Below are positions 1-7,944 of a DNA stretch of 21,988 nt, one piece after another (the stretch's first letter is position 1; each line of letters starts with the position of its first letter). The translations under genes and the position numbers were made by a program. The notes under the pieces were generated by a model. It saw only the letters and a program-made list of their open reading frames with translations. It ran no database searches and was not told the origin of the DNA. The stretch covers positions 1 to 21,988 of the forward strand of contig WOYJ01000139.1 in NCBI GenBank assembly GCA_011620845.1, read 5' to 3'. Source of the DNA: Methanobacteriaceae archaeon (GTDB lineage Archaea; Methanobacteriota; Methanobacteria; Methanobacteriales; Methanobacteriaceae).

Positions 1-38
1 AGATATTATAATTTATTGTGTAAATAAGAATAGGTAAA

Positions 39-161
39 ATGAAATATATATCATTTAATAAGGATTGTCCAAAAAAAGGGAGGTATTTCAATTTAAGATA
101 TAAACAAAAAGATATTTTAAGAATGAGTCCCATTACAATAAAAGTTCAAAGTGGTGCTTGA
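39..161 (+). CDS. possible 40-aa small ORF upstream of the DUF1616 gene
   Basis: An open frame of 40 codons runs from ATG at 39 to TGA at 159-161, and the next gene starts at the following base (ATG 162). The product would be short, basic and soluble-looking (begins MKYISFNKDCPKKGRYF, ends ITIKVQSGA), with one cysteine and no membrane segment. I do not recognise it. The upstream AGGT at 32-35 is only a weak ribosome site. The tight junction with the next gene is the only argument for translation. It may simply be leader DNA of the DUF1616 gene, whose own TATA-like stretch lies near 92-105 inside this frame. Confidence 0.2.
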   Translation: MKYISFNKDCPKKGRYFNLRYKQKDILRMSPITIKVQSGA

Positions 162-587
162 ATGAAAAGTGATAAAATAGTGTCCTACCTATTAATCGTT
201 TTAATAGTTGCGGCCATTGCAGCAGTGGTTTATATAACTCTTAACCCTTCCCCAGGTGAAAGATTCACGGAATTCTATATCCTGGGACCGGATGGAAAAG
301 CCGGTGATTACCCCACCAATTTAACTCTTGGGGAAAACGGGACGGTGATTATAGGAACAGTAAACCATGAGAGAAACACTGCAAACTATGAGGTAGTTGT
401 CCGGCTAGATAATGTTACACTTAAAAATGAAACATTTAAATTAGAAAACAACGAAGAAAAAAGGATAACGTTTACTTTCAACTCCAACCAAAGCGGCGAT
501 GGGCAAAGATTAGAGTTTTTCCTGTATAAACTACCCGACACCCAGCAGCCCTACAGGGCCCTTGAACTGCTGGTAAATGTGCATTAA
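162..587 (+). CDS. DUF1616-type surface protein, single-TM short form
   Basis: A predicted membrane-anchored extracytoplasmic protein of 141 aa. Residues about 8-28 form one hydrophobic helix after a short positive N-terminus; residues about 33-141 form a beta-rich, Ig-like domain. The segment beginning GERFTEFYILGPDGKAGDYP, followed by NLTLGENGTVIIG and a VNHE turn, is the recognisable C-terminal signature of DUF1616 proteins. Full-length DUF1616 proteins usually carry several membrane helices before this domain, so this is a short form keeping only the last helix and the outer domain. Several N-x-S/T sequons (NLT, NGT, NVT, NET, NQS) could be glycosylated. A GGTG ribosome site at 153-156 supports the ATG at 162. 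It opens the glycan locus; the function is unknown. Confidence 0.8.
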   Translation: MKSDKIVSYLLIVLIVAAIAAVVYITLNPSPGERFTEFYILGPDGKAGDYPTNLTLGENGTVIIGTVNHERNTANYEVVVRLDNVTLKNETFKLENNEEKRITFTFNSNQSGDGQRLEFFLYKLPDTQQPYRALELLVNVH

Positions 588-590
588 ACA

Positions 591-612
591 TTTGGTTTTA
601 ATTGAGACCAAA
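591..612 (+). other. short hairpin after the DUF1616 gene
   Basis: Just after the stop codon the sequence TTTGGT pairs with ACCAAA, and with G-U wobbles the stem extends to about nine pairs around an AATT loop. It lies in the 51-bp gap before the epimerase gene. It could be a weak processing or attenuation hairpin; there is no T-tract directly behind it, so I do not call a terminator. Confidence 0.25.
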
Positions 613-638
613 TTATAGGAAATCTGAAATGAACAAGT

Positions 639-1589
639 ATGGGAAAGTCTGAGAAAATGAAGGATAAAAGGATAGTGGTGACTGGTGGTCTGGGTTTTAT
701 TGGATCAAACCTGGTGGAAGAACTAGTAGAAGATAATGAAGTCATAATAATCGATGATCTCTCCACTGGAAAACTGGAGAACATTGAACATTTAAAAATG
801 GAGAATTTAAACTTAATCAAAGGAAATATCACCGAATTAGACCTTAAAAACATCTTTGAAGAAGTGGATTATATTTTTCATGAGGCGGCTTTAATCAGCG
901 TCCCCGAAAGCGTTTCAGACCCTTTAACATATAATGAAGTGAATGTTAGCGGTACTTTAGAGGTCTTAATAGCTGCAAAAGACGCCGGTGTTAAAAAAGT
1001 GGTTTTTGCGTCTTCAGCGGCGGTGTACGGAGACAACGAATCCTTACCCCTCTCTGAAGACACTCCTCTTCGACCACTATCTCCCTACGCAGTAAATAAA
1101 TCCACTGGCGAAATGTACTGCCAGGTTTTTACTGAGAACTATGGTATACCCACTGTTTCCCTCCGTTACTTCAATGTTTTCGGACCCCGTCAGGATCCTA
1201 ATTCTGCTTATGCCGCGGTGATCCCTAACTTCATAAGTGCCATTTTAAAGGGTGAAAAACCGTTGATTTATGGGGATGGAGAACAAAGTAGGGATTTTAT
1301 TTCGGTTAGACAAGTGGTCAAAGCTAATATTCAGGCCTGCCAATCCAATGAAACTGGGATTTTCAACATCGCCCTGGGAAAAAGCACCACCATAAACCAG
1401 TTATGGAATATAATAAAGGAATTTATGGATACAGATGTTGAACCAGTTTATATGGAGCCCCGAGCAGGAGACGTAAGGCACTCCCTGGCAGATATTTCCC
1501 GGGCAAAATCCATTGGATTCAAACCCAAATCAGACTTTAAAGAGGATCTGGGTGAAACCGTAGAATGGTTCACCAGCAAATTTAAATAG
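639..1589 (+). CDS. NAD-dependent UDP-hexose 4-epimerase (GalE/WbpP-like SDR)
   Basis: A 316-aa extended short-chain dehydrogenase/reductase, predicted to interconvert C4 epimers of a UDP-sugar (UDP-Glc/Gal or UDP-GlcNAc/GalNAc) in the cytoplasm. The NAD-binding motif GGLGFIG is at residues 16-22, acidic D39-D40 follow the second strand, the catalytic serine is in FASSAAVYG (about 124-131), and the Y150-x3-K154 pair is in PYAVNK. The stretch FGPRQDPNSAYAAVIPNF and the later GDGEQSRDF resemble UDP-HexNAc 4-epimerases more than plain GalE, but the substrate cannot be fixed by eye. ATG 639 gives six extra residues; the ATG at 657 (MKDKRIVVTGG) is an equally plausible start. It precedes the flippase and likely feeds precursor to the glycosyltransferases here. 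Confidence 0.88.
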   Translation: MGKSEKMKDKRIVVTGGLGFIGSNLVEELVEDNEVIIIDDLSTGKLENIEHLKMENLNLIKGNITELDLKNIFEEVDYIFHEAALISVPESVSDPLTYNEVNVSGTLEVLIAAKDAGVKKVVFASSAAVYGDNESLPLSEDTPLRPLSPYAVNKSTGEMYCQVFTENYGIPTVSLRYFNVFGPRQDPNSAYAAVIPNFISAILKGEKPLIYGDGEQSRDFISVRQVVKANIQACQSNETGIFNIALGKSTTINQLWNIIKEFMDTDVEPVYMEPRAGDVRHSLADISRAKSIGFKPKSDFKEDLGETVEWFTSKFK

Positions 1590-1616
1590 AATCAGATAAA
1601 ATTAAATCTTCTATTT

Positions 1617-1652
1617 AAATATTATCTCTTTAAGAAATATTATCTCTTTAAG
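1617..1652 (+). repeat. 18-bp tandem repeat, two copies
   Basis: The unit aaatattatctctttaag occurs twice back to back (1617-1634 and 1635-1652) and is followed by a partial third copy (aaatctcttt). It sits in the 91-bp gap before the flippase gene, just upstream of a TATA-like TTTAATATAA at 1660-1669. It may be replication slippage or repeated operator sites. Confidence 0.7.
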
Positions 1653-1680
1653 AAATCTCTTTTAATATAAGGGTAAAATC

Positions 1681-3114
1681 ATGAGCGACGCACGCACAAT
1701 AGCTAAAAACACCTCTGTTCTTTACATAGCACAGATAATTACCTACGTCTTAGGTTTCTTCATCACAGTTTATACGGTTAGATATTTATCTGTAGATGGT
1801 TATGGAATCTTATCAGCAGCTTTGGCATTGACTGGAATATATGTGGTCTTCGGCGACCTTGGACTGAGCACTTTAACCGTCAGGGAAGTCGCCCGGGATC
1901 GTTCATTAACCAAAAAGTATGTGGGTAATACTACGGTTATAAAACTGTTTTTAAGTTTATTTACATTCCTGTTAACTGTTTTAACGGTTCATATCATTGG
2001 TTATTCTGAAACTACGGTTATTGTAATCTATATTTTAACAGCTGCCTTTATTTTCAATGCCTTCTCCAGCATATTTTATTCTATCTTCCAATCTTACCAG
2101 AAGATGGAATATCAATCGGTTGCAACCATATTAAACAGTGCGGTGATGCTCCTGGGCACCCTACTGGCCATATATCTGGGTTTAGACGTGATTGCCTTCG
2201 CCTTCATCTACCTGATCGCCAATGCAATCAACTTCCTATACATACTGGTAACCTATACCTGGAAATTTTACTTACCCAACGTAGAAATGGACCTGAATTT
2301 CTGGAAACCTACCATAAAAGAAGCACTGCCCCTTTCCATCACCAGCCTATTTGCTGTGTTGATCTTCAGGATAGACTCTGTAATGCTCTCTGTAATGAGC
2401 AGTATGGAGGCAGTAGGATTCTACAGCGCAGCATACAGGCTGATGGAAGCCCTTATATTTTTCCCACAGGTGTATACCACCGCAATATTCCCTGTATTCT
2501 CCAAACTTTATGTTTCTTCCATAAATCCCCTGAAAGGAGCCTATATAAAATCATTTAAATATTTAACCATTCTCAGTTTACCGATAGCAGTAGGGATCAC
2601 TCTACTTGCTGAACCAATAATTCTACTGTTATTCAAACCCGACTATATACCCTCCATTTTAGCACTTCAAATCGTGGTATGGGTTCTTCCCTTCATATTC
2701 ATTAATTATATACAAGGTTCTTTACTTACAGCCATGAACAGACAGGTTACTTATCTTAAAATCACTGCCGCATCCCTGGTGTTGAATGTTGGAATGAATC
2801 TAGTATTCATACCCCTGTACAGTTATTTAGGGGCGGCATTTGTAACTGTGATTACCGAAATTTTTTCGGTGGCTTTAGGCTTTTATGTGCTATCCAAATT
2901 GTTAGCCAAGGTAAAAGTACATGAAATCCTCTTTAAACCAGCAATAGCTTGTTTGGTAATGGCTCTATTCATCTTACTGGTTCAAACCAATCTATTTCTG
3001 GAAATAGCTATCTCGGCAGTCATCTACTTCGTTGTTTTAATTGCCCTGAAGGGCTTTACACCAGAGGATTATGATTTATTCCGGCAGATATTGAATATTA
3101 AAAAGGAGAACTAG
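1681..3114 (+). CDS. Wzx-type polysaccharide flippase (MOP superfamily)
   Basis: A 477-aa polytopic membrane protein with roughly 12-14 hydrophobic helices along its whole length, the usual size for Wzx/RfbX flippases, which move lipid-linked oligosaccharides across the cytoplasmic membrane. Family hallmarks are the N-terminal helix followed by VRYLSVDGYGILSAALAL (about 39-56) and the DLGLSTLTVREVARD stretch (about 60-74), typical of archaeal and bacterial polysaccharide biosynthesis proteins; the C-terminal half repeats the MATE-like helix pattern. The ribosome site is weak (AGGG at 1670-1673). It lies downstream of the epimerase on the same strand and is the only flippase in the window, so it probably exports the glycan made by the neighbouring glycosyltransferases. 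Confidence 0.92.
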   Translation: MSDARTIAKNTSVLYIAQIITYVLGFFITVYTVRYLSVDGYGILSAALALTGIYVVFGDLGLSTLTVREVARDRSLTKKYVGNTTVIKLFLSLFTFLLTVLTVHIIGYSETTVIVIYILTAAFIFNAFSSIFYSIFQSYQKMEYQSVATILNSAVMLLGTLLAIYLGLDVIAFAFIYLIANAINFLYILVTYTWKFYLPNVEMDLNFWKPTIKEALPLSITSLFAVLIFRIDSVMLSVMSSMEAVGFYSAAYRLMEALIFFPQVYTTAIFPVFSKLYVSSINPLKGAYIKSFKYLTILSLPIAVGITLLAEPIILLLFKPDYIPSILALQIVVWVLPFIFINYIQGSLLTAMNRQVTYLKITAASLVLNVGMNLVFIPLYSYLGAAFVTVITEIFSVALGFYVLSKLLAKVKVHEILFKPAIACLVMALFILLVQTNLFLEIAISAVIYFVVLIALKGFTPEDYDLFRQILNIKKEN

Positions 3115-3138
3115 TGATTTATAAAAGGAGAACCAAAT

Positions 3139-4002
3139 TCATTCTTCATATTCTGACTTGATTTTTAGGGCCACTTTATTATACTCTTTCTCTATTTCCG
3201 TTGCAGGAGTTTTGGAATCGTACTCTTTCATCAGCTTTAATTTGGCGTAAATCACTAAACGATATGCGCCCATTAAAAAACTCAACGAAAAACCTCTAAA
3301 ACCTTCTTTACGTCCCTGAAGTTTAAAATATCTTTTTCTAAATTCGCTGAAAATTTGGTTAACTACCATTCTGAATTTAATATCCACATTTGCTTCATAC
3401 AGTGCTCTAGCTTCTATAGTGGTGTAACGGTTTAATTTTTCTAGGAAATGTTCCAGATCTACATAATTGAAATGTATAAAACCCTCTTTTTCATCCGTTA
3501 TTTCATATATTCTTGCATCTTCTCTCTCTATAAAGGTTGAATGTATTTTATCACTGATAAAAACACATTCCTTTTTAAAAAAACGATGATGAGTATCCTG
3601 TAAGGGGCCCCAACCAGTAAATCTCATCAGTTTCCCGAAAAAATAGTTATTATGGGGTATTGATATTATATCTCCCAGATCTTCTTTTACGATGGTCTCC
3701 AATCTTCTCTTAAGTTTCAATGGTACCAGTTCATCTGCATCTAAAATAAGTACCCATTCATTCGAGGCCTTTTCAAGGCCGAACTGTCTGGCTGGATCTG
3801 CATATCCCATTCTCTCATGGTAAAATATCTTATCGGTATATTCAGAGGCGATCTCAACGGTTTTATCGTCACTGTACATATCCACTATCACTATTTCATC
3901 AGCCCACTTCACAGTTTCCAGGCAATTTCTGATGTTCTTCTCCTCGTTAAGAGTGTGAACTAACACCGATACCGGTAATTTACCCATTAAATCATCCCAC
4001 AT
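3139..4002 (-). CDS. family 2 glycosyltransferase, WaaE/KdtX-like
   Basis: A 287-aa GT-A fold enzyme, predicted to transfer a sugar from a nucleotide donor in the cytoplasm. Visible motifs: SVLVHTLNEEKNIRNCL (12-28), IVIVDMYSDDKTVEIA (about 37-52) and the metal-binding DADE at 88-91. The arrangement with KWADEIVIVD and ARQFGLEKASNEW resembles the beta-1,4-glucosyltransferase-like group that includes LPS-core enzymes such as WaaE. There is no membrane segment. ATG 4002 has no clear ribosome site; the internal ATG at codon 6 (3987, MGKLPVS) fits homologous starts better. The gene ends 24 bp from the convergent flippase gene and lies 58 bp downstream of the GT4 gene on the same strand, so the pair is probably co-transcribed. 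Confidence 0.87.
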   Translation of the reverse strand: MWDDLMGKLPVSVLVHTLNEEKNIRNCLETVKWADEIVIVDMYSDDKTVEIASEYTDKIFYHERMGYADPARQFGLEKASNEWVLILDADELVPLKLKRRLETIVKEDLGDIISIPHNNYFFGKLMRFTGWGPLQDTHHRFFKKECVFISDKIHSTFIEREDARIYEITDEKEGFIHFNYVDLEHFLEKLNRYTTIEARALYEANVDIKFRMVVNQIFSEFRKRYFKLQGRKEGFRGFSLSFLMGAYRLVIYAKLKLMKEYDSKTPATEIEKEYNKVALKIKSEYEE

Positions 4003-4060
4003 GCGTTAAATATTTTTGATTGAATTTTGTTTGATTAAATAAACTCTTTAAAATTATCTT

Positions 4061-5215
4061 TTATCTATCTAACAGTTGCCCTATCAACCCACATACCTGC
4101 CTTCCCCATGTATCCCAGTTGAGTTTCTCCTCAAAGGTTTCCCTGCTGGACTTTACAAGCTGATAATATTTCTCTTCATCTTCATATAACTTCCTTATAA
4201 GATTCGCATATTGGTCTCCCCGGGCATCTGACGGCAACATGAAACCATTTTTCCCCTCTTCAACAACACCAGGGATACCTCCTGTGTCTGTGGTTATGGC
4301 AGGTAGGCCATAGGCATTTGCCTCACAGAACACCACCCCATACGCCTCTGTTCTTGATGGTAGAATCAGGAAATCGTTTTTAAGAAACAGTTCCTGTAAT
4401 TCTTTATAATCTTCGGGGTCATTTTTATCAAGGAAGGGTATAACCTTCATATTCTCGTGTTTGAATTCCTCTGGGGGTGTGGTTCCACAGACAGTTAATT
4501 CAGCATCCACACCTAATCTACCAAGTTCAATTAAGGTTTCAAAAGCTATTTCTCCACCTTTACGCTCCCAATCCACCCCTAAAAATAGTAACCGGCATTT
4601 ATCTGACTTTTTCCTGTTAAGGACCGACTCCCAGGATGGAACATGGTCCATGTTGGCACCGAATGGAATAATCTTTACCTTAGATTTATTCGCCTTATAA
4701 TCATTTATCGCAGAATTTGCTGCCCAGCTAGTTGGATATAATAGTAGATCTGCCTTGTCTATGGCAGATTGTTCTATAAAATTTCCTTCCTTCCCTGATA
4801 TTTCCAGTTGTCCAGAGAAGTAGTCGGGATAGTAATTACTTATTAAATTGAAGGTGGCATCTGCAGTGTAGACGATGGGAATATCTGTAGATAGATAAGC
4901 TAACTCTGTGGATGCTACCGGGGCAAAAATAACGTCAAAGTCTTCCTCTTTAAGTTTCTTACTGATTATTCTCGCATAACTCCTAGACAGTAAGAGACTG
5001 TGTTCATATGCGTACCTCTTTTTGAAGATGGCCAGTGAAGCGTTGTTAAAAAACCTGTTCACCTTTTCTATCCCAGAATCCAATGGCCCCAAATAATAAA
5101 CATCTCCACAGTGTTTGTCTAGAGCTTTGGCCATATAATAAAGTGTTCCAGAACGTACTCTTTTATCTCTAGCATCAGTTGCCGTTAAAAAGGCTATTTT
5201 TAGAGGTTTACCCAT
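4061..5215 (-). CDS. family 4 glycosyltransferase
   Basis: A 384-aa GT-B fold retaining glycosyltransferase, cytoplasmic or peripheral to the membrane. The N-terminal Rossmann half begins MGKPLKIAFLTATDARDKRV, with an SGTLYYMAKAL helix. The C-terminal donor-binding half has RLLFLGVDWERKGGEIA (about 208-224, with the conserved lysine at 219) and the E-x7-E signature at E290 and E298 (EAYGVVFCE), followed by TTDTGGIPGVVEEGKNGF. The length is normal for the family; donor and acceptor are unknown. It is the first gene of a two-gene minus-strand unit, divergent from the GT2 gene at 5310; its promoter is probably the AT-rich stretch at about 5246-5262. Confidence 0.9.
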   Translation of the reverse strand: MGKPLKIAFLTATDARDKRVRSGTLYYMAKALDKHCGDVYYLGPLDSGIEKVNRFFNNASLAIFKKRYAYEHSLLLSRSYARIISKKLKEEDFDVIFAPVASTELAYLSTDIPIVYTADATFNLISNYYPDYFSGQLEISGKEGNFIEQSAIDKADLLLYPTSWAANSAINDYKANKSKVKIIPFGANMDHVPSWESVLNRKKSDKCRLLFLGVDWERKGGEIAFETLIELGRLGVDAELTVCGTTPPEEFKHENMKVIPFLDKNDPEDYKELQELFLKNDFLILPSRTEAYGVVFCEANAYGLPAITTDTGGIPGVVEEGKNGFMLPSDARGDQYANLIRKLYEDEEKYYQLVKSSRETFEEKLNWDTWGRQVCGLIGQLLDR

Positions 5216-5309
5216 AATTCCACTTTAATTAATTCCATTAATTTACACTATTTAATATATTCGATGTTACCAATATTAAATTTAGCAAAAAACATAATTA
5301 GAGGCCAGA
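5216..5309. promoter_or_regulatory. divergent promoter region between GT4 and GT2 genes
   Basis: This is a 94-bp AT-rich gap between two outward-facing genes. On the minus strand a TATA-like stretch (AATATATTAAATAG, about 5249-5262) lies some 35-45 bp before the ATG at 5215. On the plus strand CAATATTAAATTT (about 5271-5283) could serve the gene at 5310, which has a GAGG ribosome site at 5301-5304. Positions of the TATA boxes are judged by eye. Confidence 0.4.
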
Positions 5310-6377
5310 ATGAACCCCGAAGTTTGTATCATAATTTTAAACTGGAACGGATGGAAGGACACCATAGAATGCCTGGAATCACTTTACGATAATAAATATG
5401 ATAACTATAGGGTTATTCTAGTAGATAACGCTTCAGAAGACGATTCTGTGCAAAAGATAAAGGAATACTGTCAGGGTGAAGTTAAAATATCTTCAAATAT
5501 GGTTAAATACAGGACTGATAATAAACCCATAGATTTTGTGCAAATAAATGAAGATGAACCGGATAAAAAATTATCTGAGCCTGATAAAAAATCAAATATA
5601 CCTGATTTTGAGCCTGATAAAAAATCCAAATCTAATTATGGAATGATACTCATAAGGAACTATGAAAACCAGGGTTTTGCAATAGGAAACAACACAGGGA
5701 TGAGGTTTGCTTTAAATAATTTTAATCCAGACTATTTCCTGCTTTTAAACAACGATACGGTGGTGGATCCTGAATTTCTAATAGAACTGGTTAATACCGC
5801 TTCTTCAGATGAAAAGATCGGCTTTGTAGGTCCGAAAACCTACCTGTATGATGATGAAGATGTTATACAAGCGGCTGGTGGGGGAAATATAGATTTTTCA
5901 CGTGGAGAATCAAATGAAGTAGCCTTCATGGAAAGGGATACAGGAAAATTTGATAGGGACATGGACCTTGACTATGTGGGAGGATCCTGTCTTTTGGTTA
6001 AAAGAGAAGTGGTGGAAAAGGTGGGCCTCCTTGACGAGGAATATTACATGTACTGGGAAGATGTTGACTGGTGCTTCACTGGCCGGGGGGCTGGTTATAA
6101 ATCTATTTATTCCTATAAATCAAAAATATGGCATAAGTATGGAACTTCCAGCCAGAGTTATTTTAAAACCTACTACCATAACAGGAACCGGTTATATTTC
6201 ATGAAAAAACATGCCCCACAAGAAAGATACCGTGAATTTATGGCCCATTATCTCGCGGAAATTTTAAAAGAAAGCGGATATCAATTAATTTACCAGAAAA
6301 ACTGGGAATTATTCAAATCTCTCATAAAAGGGGCTGTTGATGGGCTGAAAATAAAAAAACCTATGTATAAAGGATAA
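5310..6377 (+). CDS. family 2 glycosyltransferase, rhamnosyltransferase-like, with repeat insert
   Basis: A 355-aa GT-A fold glycosyltransferase of the WbbL/rhamnosyltransferase-like group. Motifs: CIIILNWNGWKDTIECLESL (6-25), VILVDNASEDDS (35-46), ENQGFAIGNN (119-128), LLLNNDTVVDPEF (144-156) and the acidic WEDVDWC with a later IWHKYG. Between the VDNAS strand and the GFAIGNN loop is a hydrophilic insert of about 60 residues (53-112) holding three copies of EPDKK(S) at 83-87, 90-95 and 101-106. A similar-sized but different insert occurs in the GT2 genes at 7633 and 8676, so the three are paralogues. There is no membrane helix. The ribosome site is GAGG at 5301-5304. The gene starts a plus-strand run of four glycosyltransferases. 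With the dTDP-rhamnose genes nearby, a rhamnosyl donor is plausible but unproven. Confidence 0.9.
   Translation: MNPEVCIIILNWNGWKDTIECLESLYDNKYDNYRVILVDNASEDDSVQKIKEYCQGEVKISSNMVKYRTDNKPIDFVQINEDEPDKKLSEPDKKSNIPDFEPDKKSKSNYGMILIRNYENQGFAIGNNTGMRFALNNFNPDYFLLLNNDTVVDPEFLIELVNTASSDEKIGFVGPKTYLYDDEDVIQAAGGGNIDFSRGESNEVAFMERDTGKFDRDMDLDYVGGSCLLVKREVVEKVGLLDEEYYMYWEDVDWCFTGRGAGYKSIYSYKSKIWHKYGTSSQSYFKTYYHNRNRLYFMKKHAPQERYREFMAHYLAEILKESGYQLIYQKNWELFKSLIKGAVDGLKIKKPMYKG
5556..5627 (+). repeat. in-frame EPDKK-coding degenerate repeat
   Basis: Inside the GT2 gene, the coding unit GAxCCxGATAAAAAA occurs three times (codons 83-87, 90-94, 101-105) with spacers of two and six codons. The units differ at third positions (gaaccg versus gagcct), and the last two are the most alike. 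It codes for a charged, probably flexible loop. Confidence 0.7.
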
Positions 6378-6392
6378 AAAAAATTTGATAAT

Positions 6393-7589
6393 ATGAAGAT
6401 CGCAGTTTTCCATAATTTACCATCAGGCGGAGCAAAAAGAGCCTTACACGGCTACCTGGACTACCTCAATCAGCATAATCACACAGTAGATGTATTTGTA
6501 CCCTCCACTGCCAATGAAGAATTCTTACCCCTTAAGGATGTAGCAAATAGTCTAACTGTATTTCCAGTGGGGAAGACATGGAAGGGTTCATTATATTCGA
6601 CTTTTAAATATGTCCCACCCCTTATTAAAACCATATCCCTGCGGGACCTGGAGATAACTCAAAAAGAGATAGCTCAAACTATAAACTCAAGGGATTATGA
6701 TGTGGTGTTCAGTGAACAGGACCAGTACACCATGACACCCTTCTTTTTAAAATACATCAAACATCCCCTCGTCTATTACTGCCCACAACCACCCCGTAAC
6801 GAGGCCATCCTCCAAACCATAGAAAATGATACTAATATAAACCCTTTAAAGAAGTTTATTTTTAACCAGGCAGATAACAGGGATTTGAAAATCGATGCAG
6901 AAAATATTTCTTACGCCCGAAATATTTTAACCAACTCCTACTTCACCCGTGAATCTATATTGAGGGTTTATGGCCTTAATTCTTATGTATCCTATCTGGG
7001 AATAGATACCGATCTTTTCAAACCCCTTGAAGTCCCTGAAGAAGATTTTGTCCTATCTGTGGGGAGTTGCAGACCATCCAAGGGATACGACTTCATCATA
7101 AGATCACTATCACTTATTGACGCTGAAATTCGGCCAAAACTGGTCATAGTCTCCAATTTCTCCCTCCCGGAGTGGAAGGAATACCTAAAGAAACTGGCCT
7201 CCCAGTTAGATGTTGATCTGGAAATACTGGATCTTATAGATGATGAAAAACTGGTCCTCCTCTACAATCAGGCTAAACTAGTCTTATATGCCCCTTATAT
7301 GGAGCCTTTTGGTCTGGTGCCCCTGGAGGCCATGGGCTGTGGCACTCCCGTGGTGGGTGTGAAGGAAGGGGGTATCAGGGAATCTGTAATTCACAAAAAA
7401 ACCGGATTGCACAGTGAACGTGACGAAGGTCTCTTTGCAGAAGCAACCACCGAACTCCTTTCCAAGGACCTGAAAAGATATAATCTATCTAAAAACTCCT
7501 TAAAATATATCGAAGATTACTGGACCCTTGAGCATGCCGGGGAACGGTTACTATGGCATCTGAACAGGGTTATCCATGCAAGAGATTAA
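6393..7589 (+). CDS. family 4 glycosyltransferase (ALG11/mannosyltransferase-like)
   Basis: A 398-aa GT-B glycosyltransferase. The N-terminal half starts MKIAVFHNLPSGGAKRALHG, with the SGGAKR loop near the acceptor site. The C-terminal half carries LSVGSCRPSKGYDFIIRSL (221-239, conserved lysine 230) and the E-x7-E motif at E304 and E312 (EPFGLVPLE), then GCGTPVVGVKEGGIRESV. The PYMEPFGLVPLEAMGCGTPVV segment resembles eukaryotic ALG11-like and archaeal mannosyltransferases, but the sugar is not predictable. It follows the GT2 gene by 15 bp with no obvious ribosome site of its own, so translation may be coupled. Confidence 0.9.
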   Translation: MKIAVFHNLPSGGAKRALHGYLDYLNQHNHTVDVFVPSTANEEFLPLKDVANSLTVFPVGKTWKGSLYSTFKYVPPLIKTISLRDLEITQKEIAQTINSRDYDVVFSEQDQYTMTPFFLKYIKHPLVYYCPQPPRNEAILQTIENDTNINPLKKFIFNQADNRDLKIDAENISYARNILTNSYFTRESILRVYGLNSYVSYLGIDTDLFKPLEVPEEDFVLSVGSCRPSKGYDFIIRSLSLIDAEIRPKLVIVSNFSLPEWKEYLKKLASQLDVDLEILDLIDDEKLVLLYNQAKLVLYAPYMEPFGLVPLEAMGCGTPVVGVKEGGIRESVIHKKTGLHSERDEGLFAEATTELLSKDLKRYNLSKNSLKYIEDYWTLEHAGERLLWHLNRVIHARD

Positions 7590-7632
7590 CAAATAATAGG
7601 ATTAAGTATTCTGGATTAAACTGGTGATCACT

Positions 7633-7944
7633 ATGAACCCACTGGTTTCCATTATCATACTCAACTGGAACGGCTGGCAGGACACCCTGGAATGCCTGGA
7701 ATCCATCTACCAAATAAATTACCCTAATTACCATGTGATACTGGTGGACAACCACTCCCAGGACCAGTCCCTGGAGAAAATCAGGGAATACGCTAAGGGA
7801 AAAGTAAAGGTAACCTCCCCCTTCTTCAAACACAACCCAAAAAACAAACCCCTAACAATCACCGAACTCACCAACCAGGAAGCAGAAGAACAAGTGAATG
7901 ACATTGAAATATCAAATAACCACTTAACCCTTATAAAAAACGAT
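7633..7944 (+). repeat. 312-bp direct repeat, copy 1
   Basis: Reading by eye, every base from the ATG at 7633 to codon 104 (GAT, 7942-7944) matches 8676-8987, an offset of 1043 bp. The identity starts at the A of the start codon (the preceding bases differ) and stops at GAAAAC versus ATAAAC, after which similarity is patchy. Confidence 0.93.

Noticed and set aside
584..853. Antisense frames over the epimerase (584-853, 878-1063)
   Set aside because: They lie opposite a gene with complete SDR motifs, have no ribosome site and show no family features.
4461..4700. Plus-strand frame opposite the GT4 gene at 4061-5215
   Set aside because: It is a shadow of the donor-binding half of the GT4 gene, low in complexity and without a ribosome site.
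5556..5627. EPDKK-coding repeats as a CRISPR-like array
   Set aside because: The units are short, in frame and degenerate at third positions, and the spacers are two and six codons; this is a protein repeat.
5950..6204. Alternate plus-strand frame inside the GT2 gene at 5310
   Set aside because: It is an overlapping frame in the coding region of a complete glycosyltransferase, with no independent signals.
7624..7632. GTG 7624 as start of the twin A GT2 gene
   Set aside because: The codon lies inside the GGTGAT ribosome site for ATG 7633, and the DNA identity with twin B begins at the ATG.
7570..7833. Two nearly identical antisense frames (7570-7833 and 8649-8876) starting MFEEGGGYLYF
   Set aside because: They are reverse-strand shadows of the duplicated 312-bp GT2 block; their identity comes from the DNA repeat, and the real genes on the plus strand have all family motifs.
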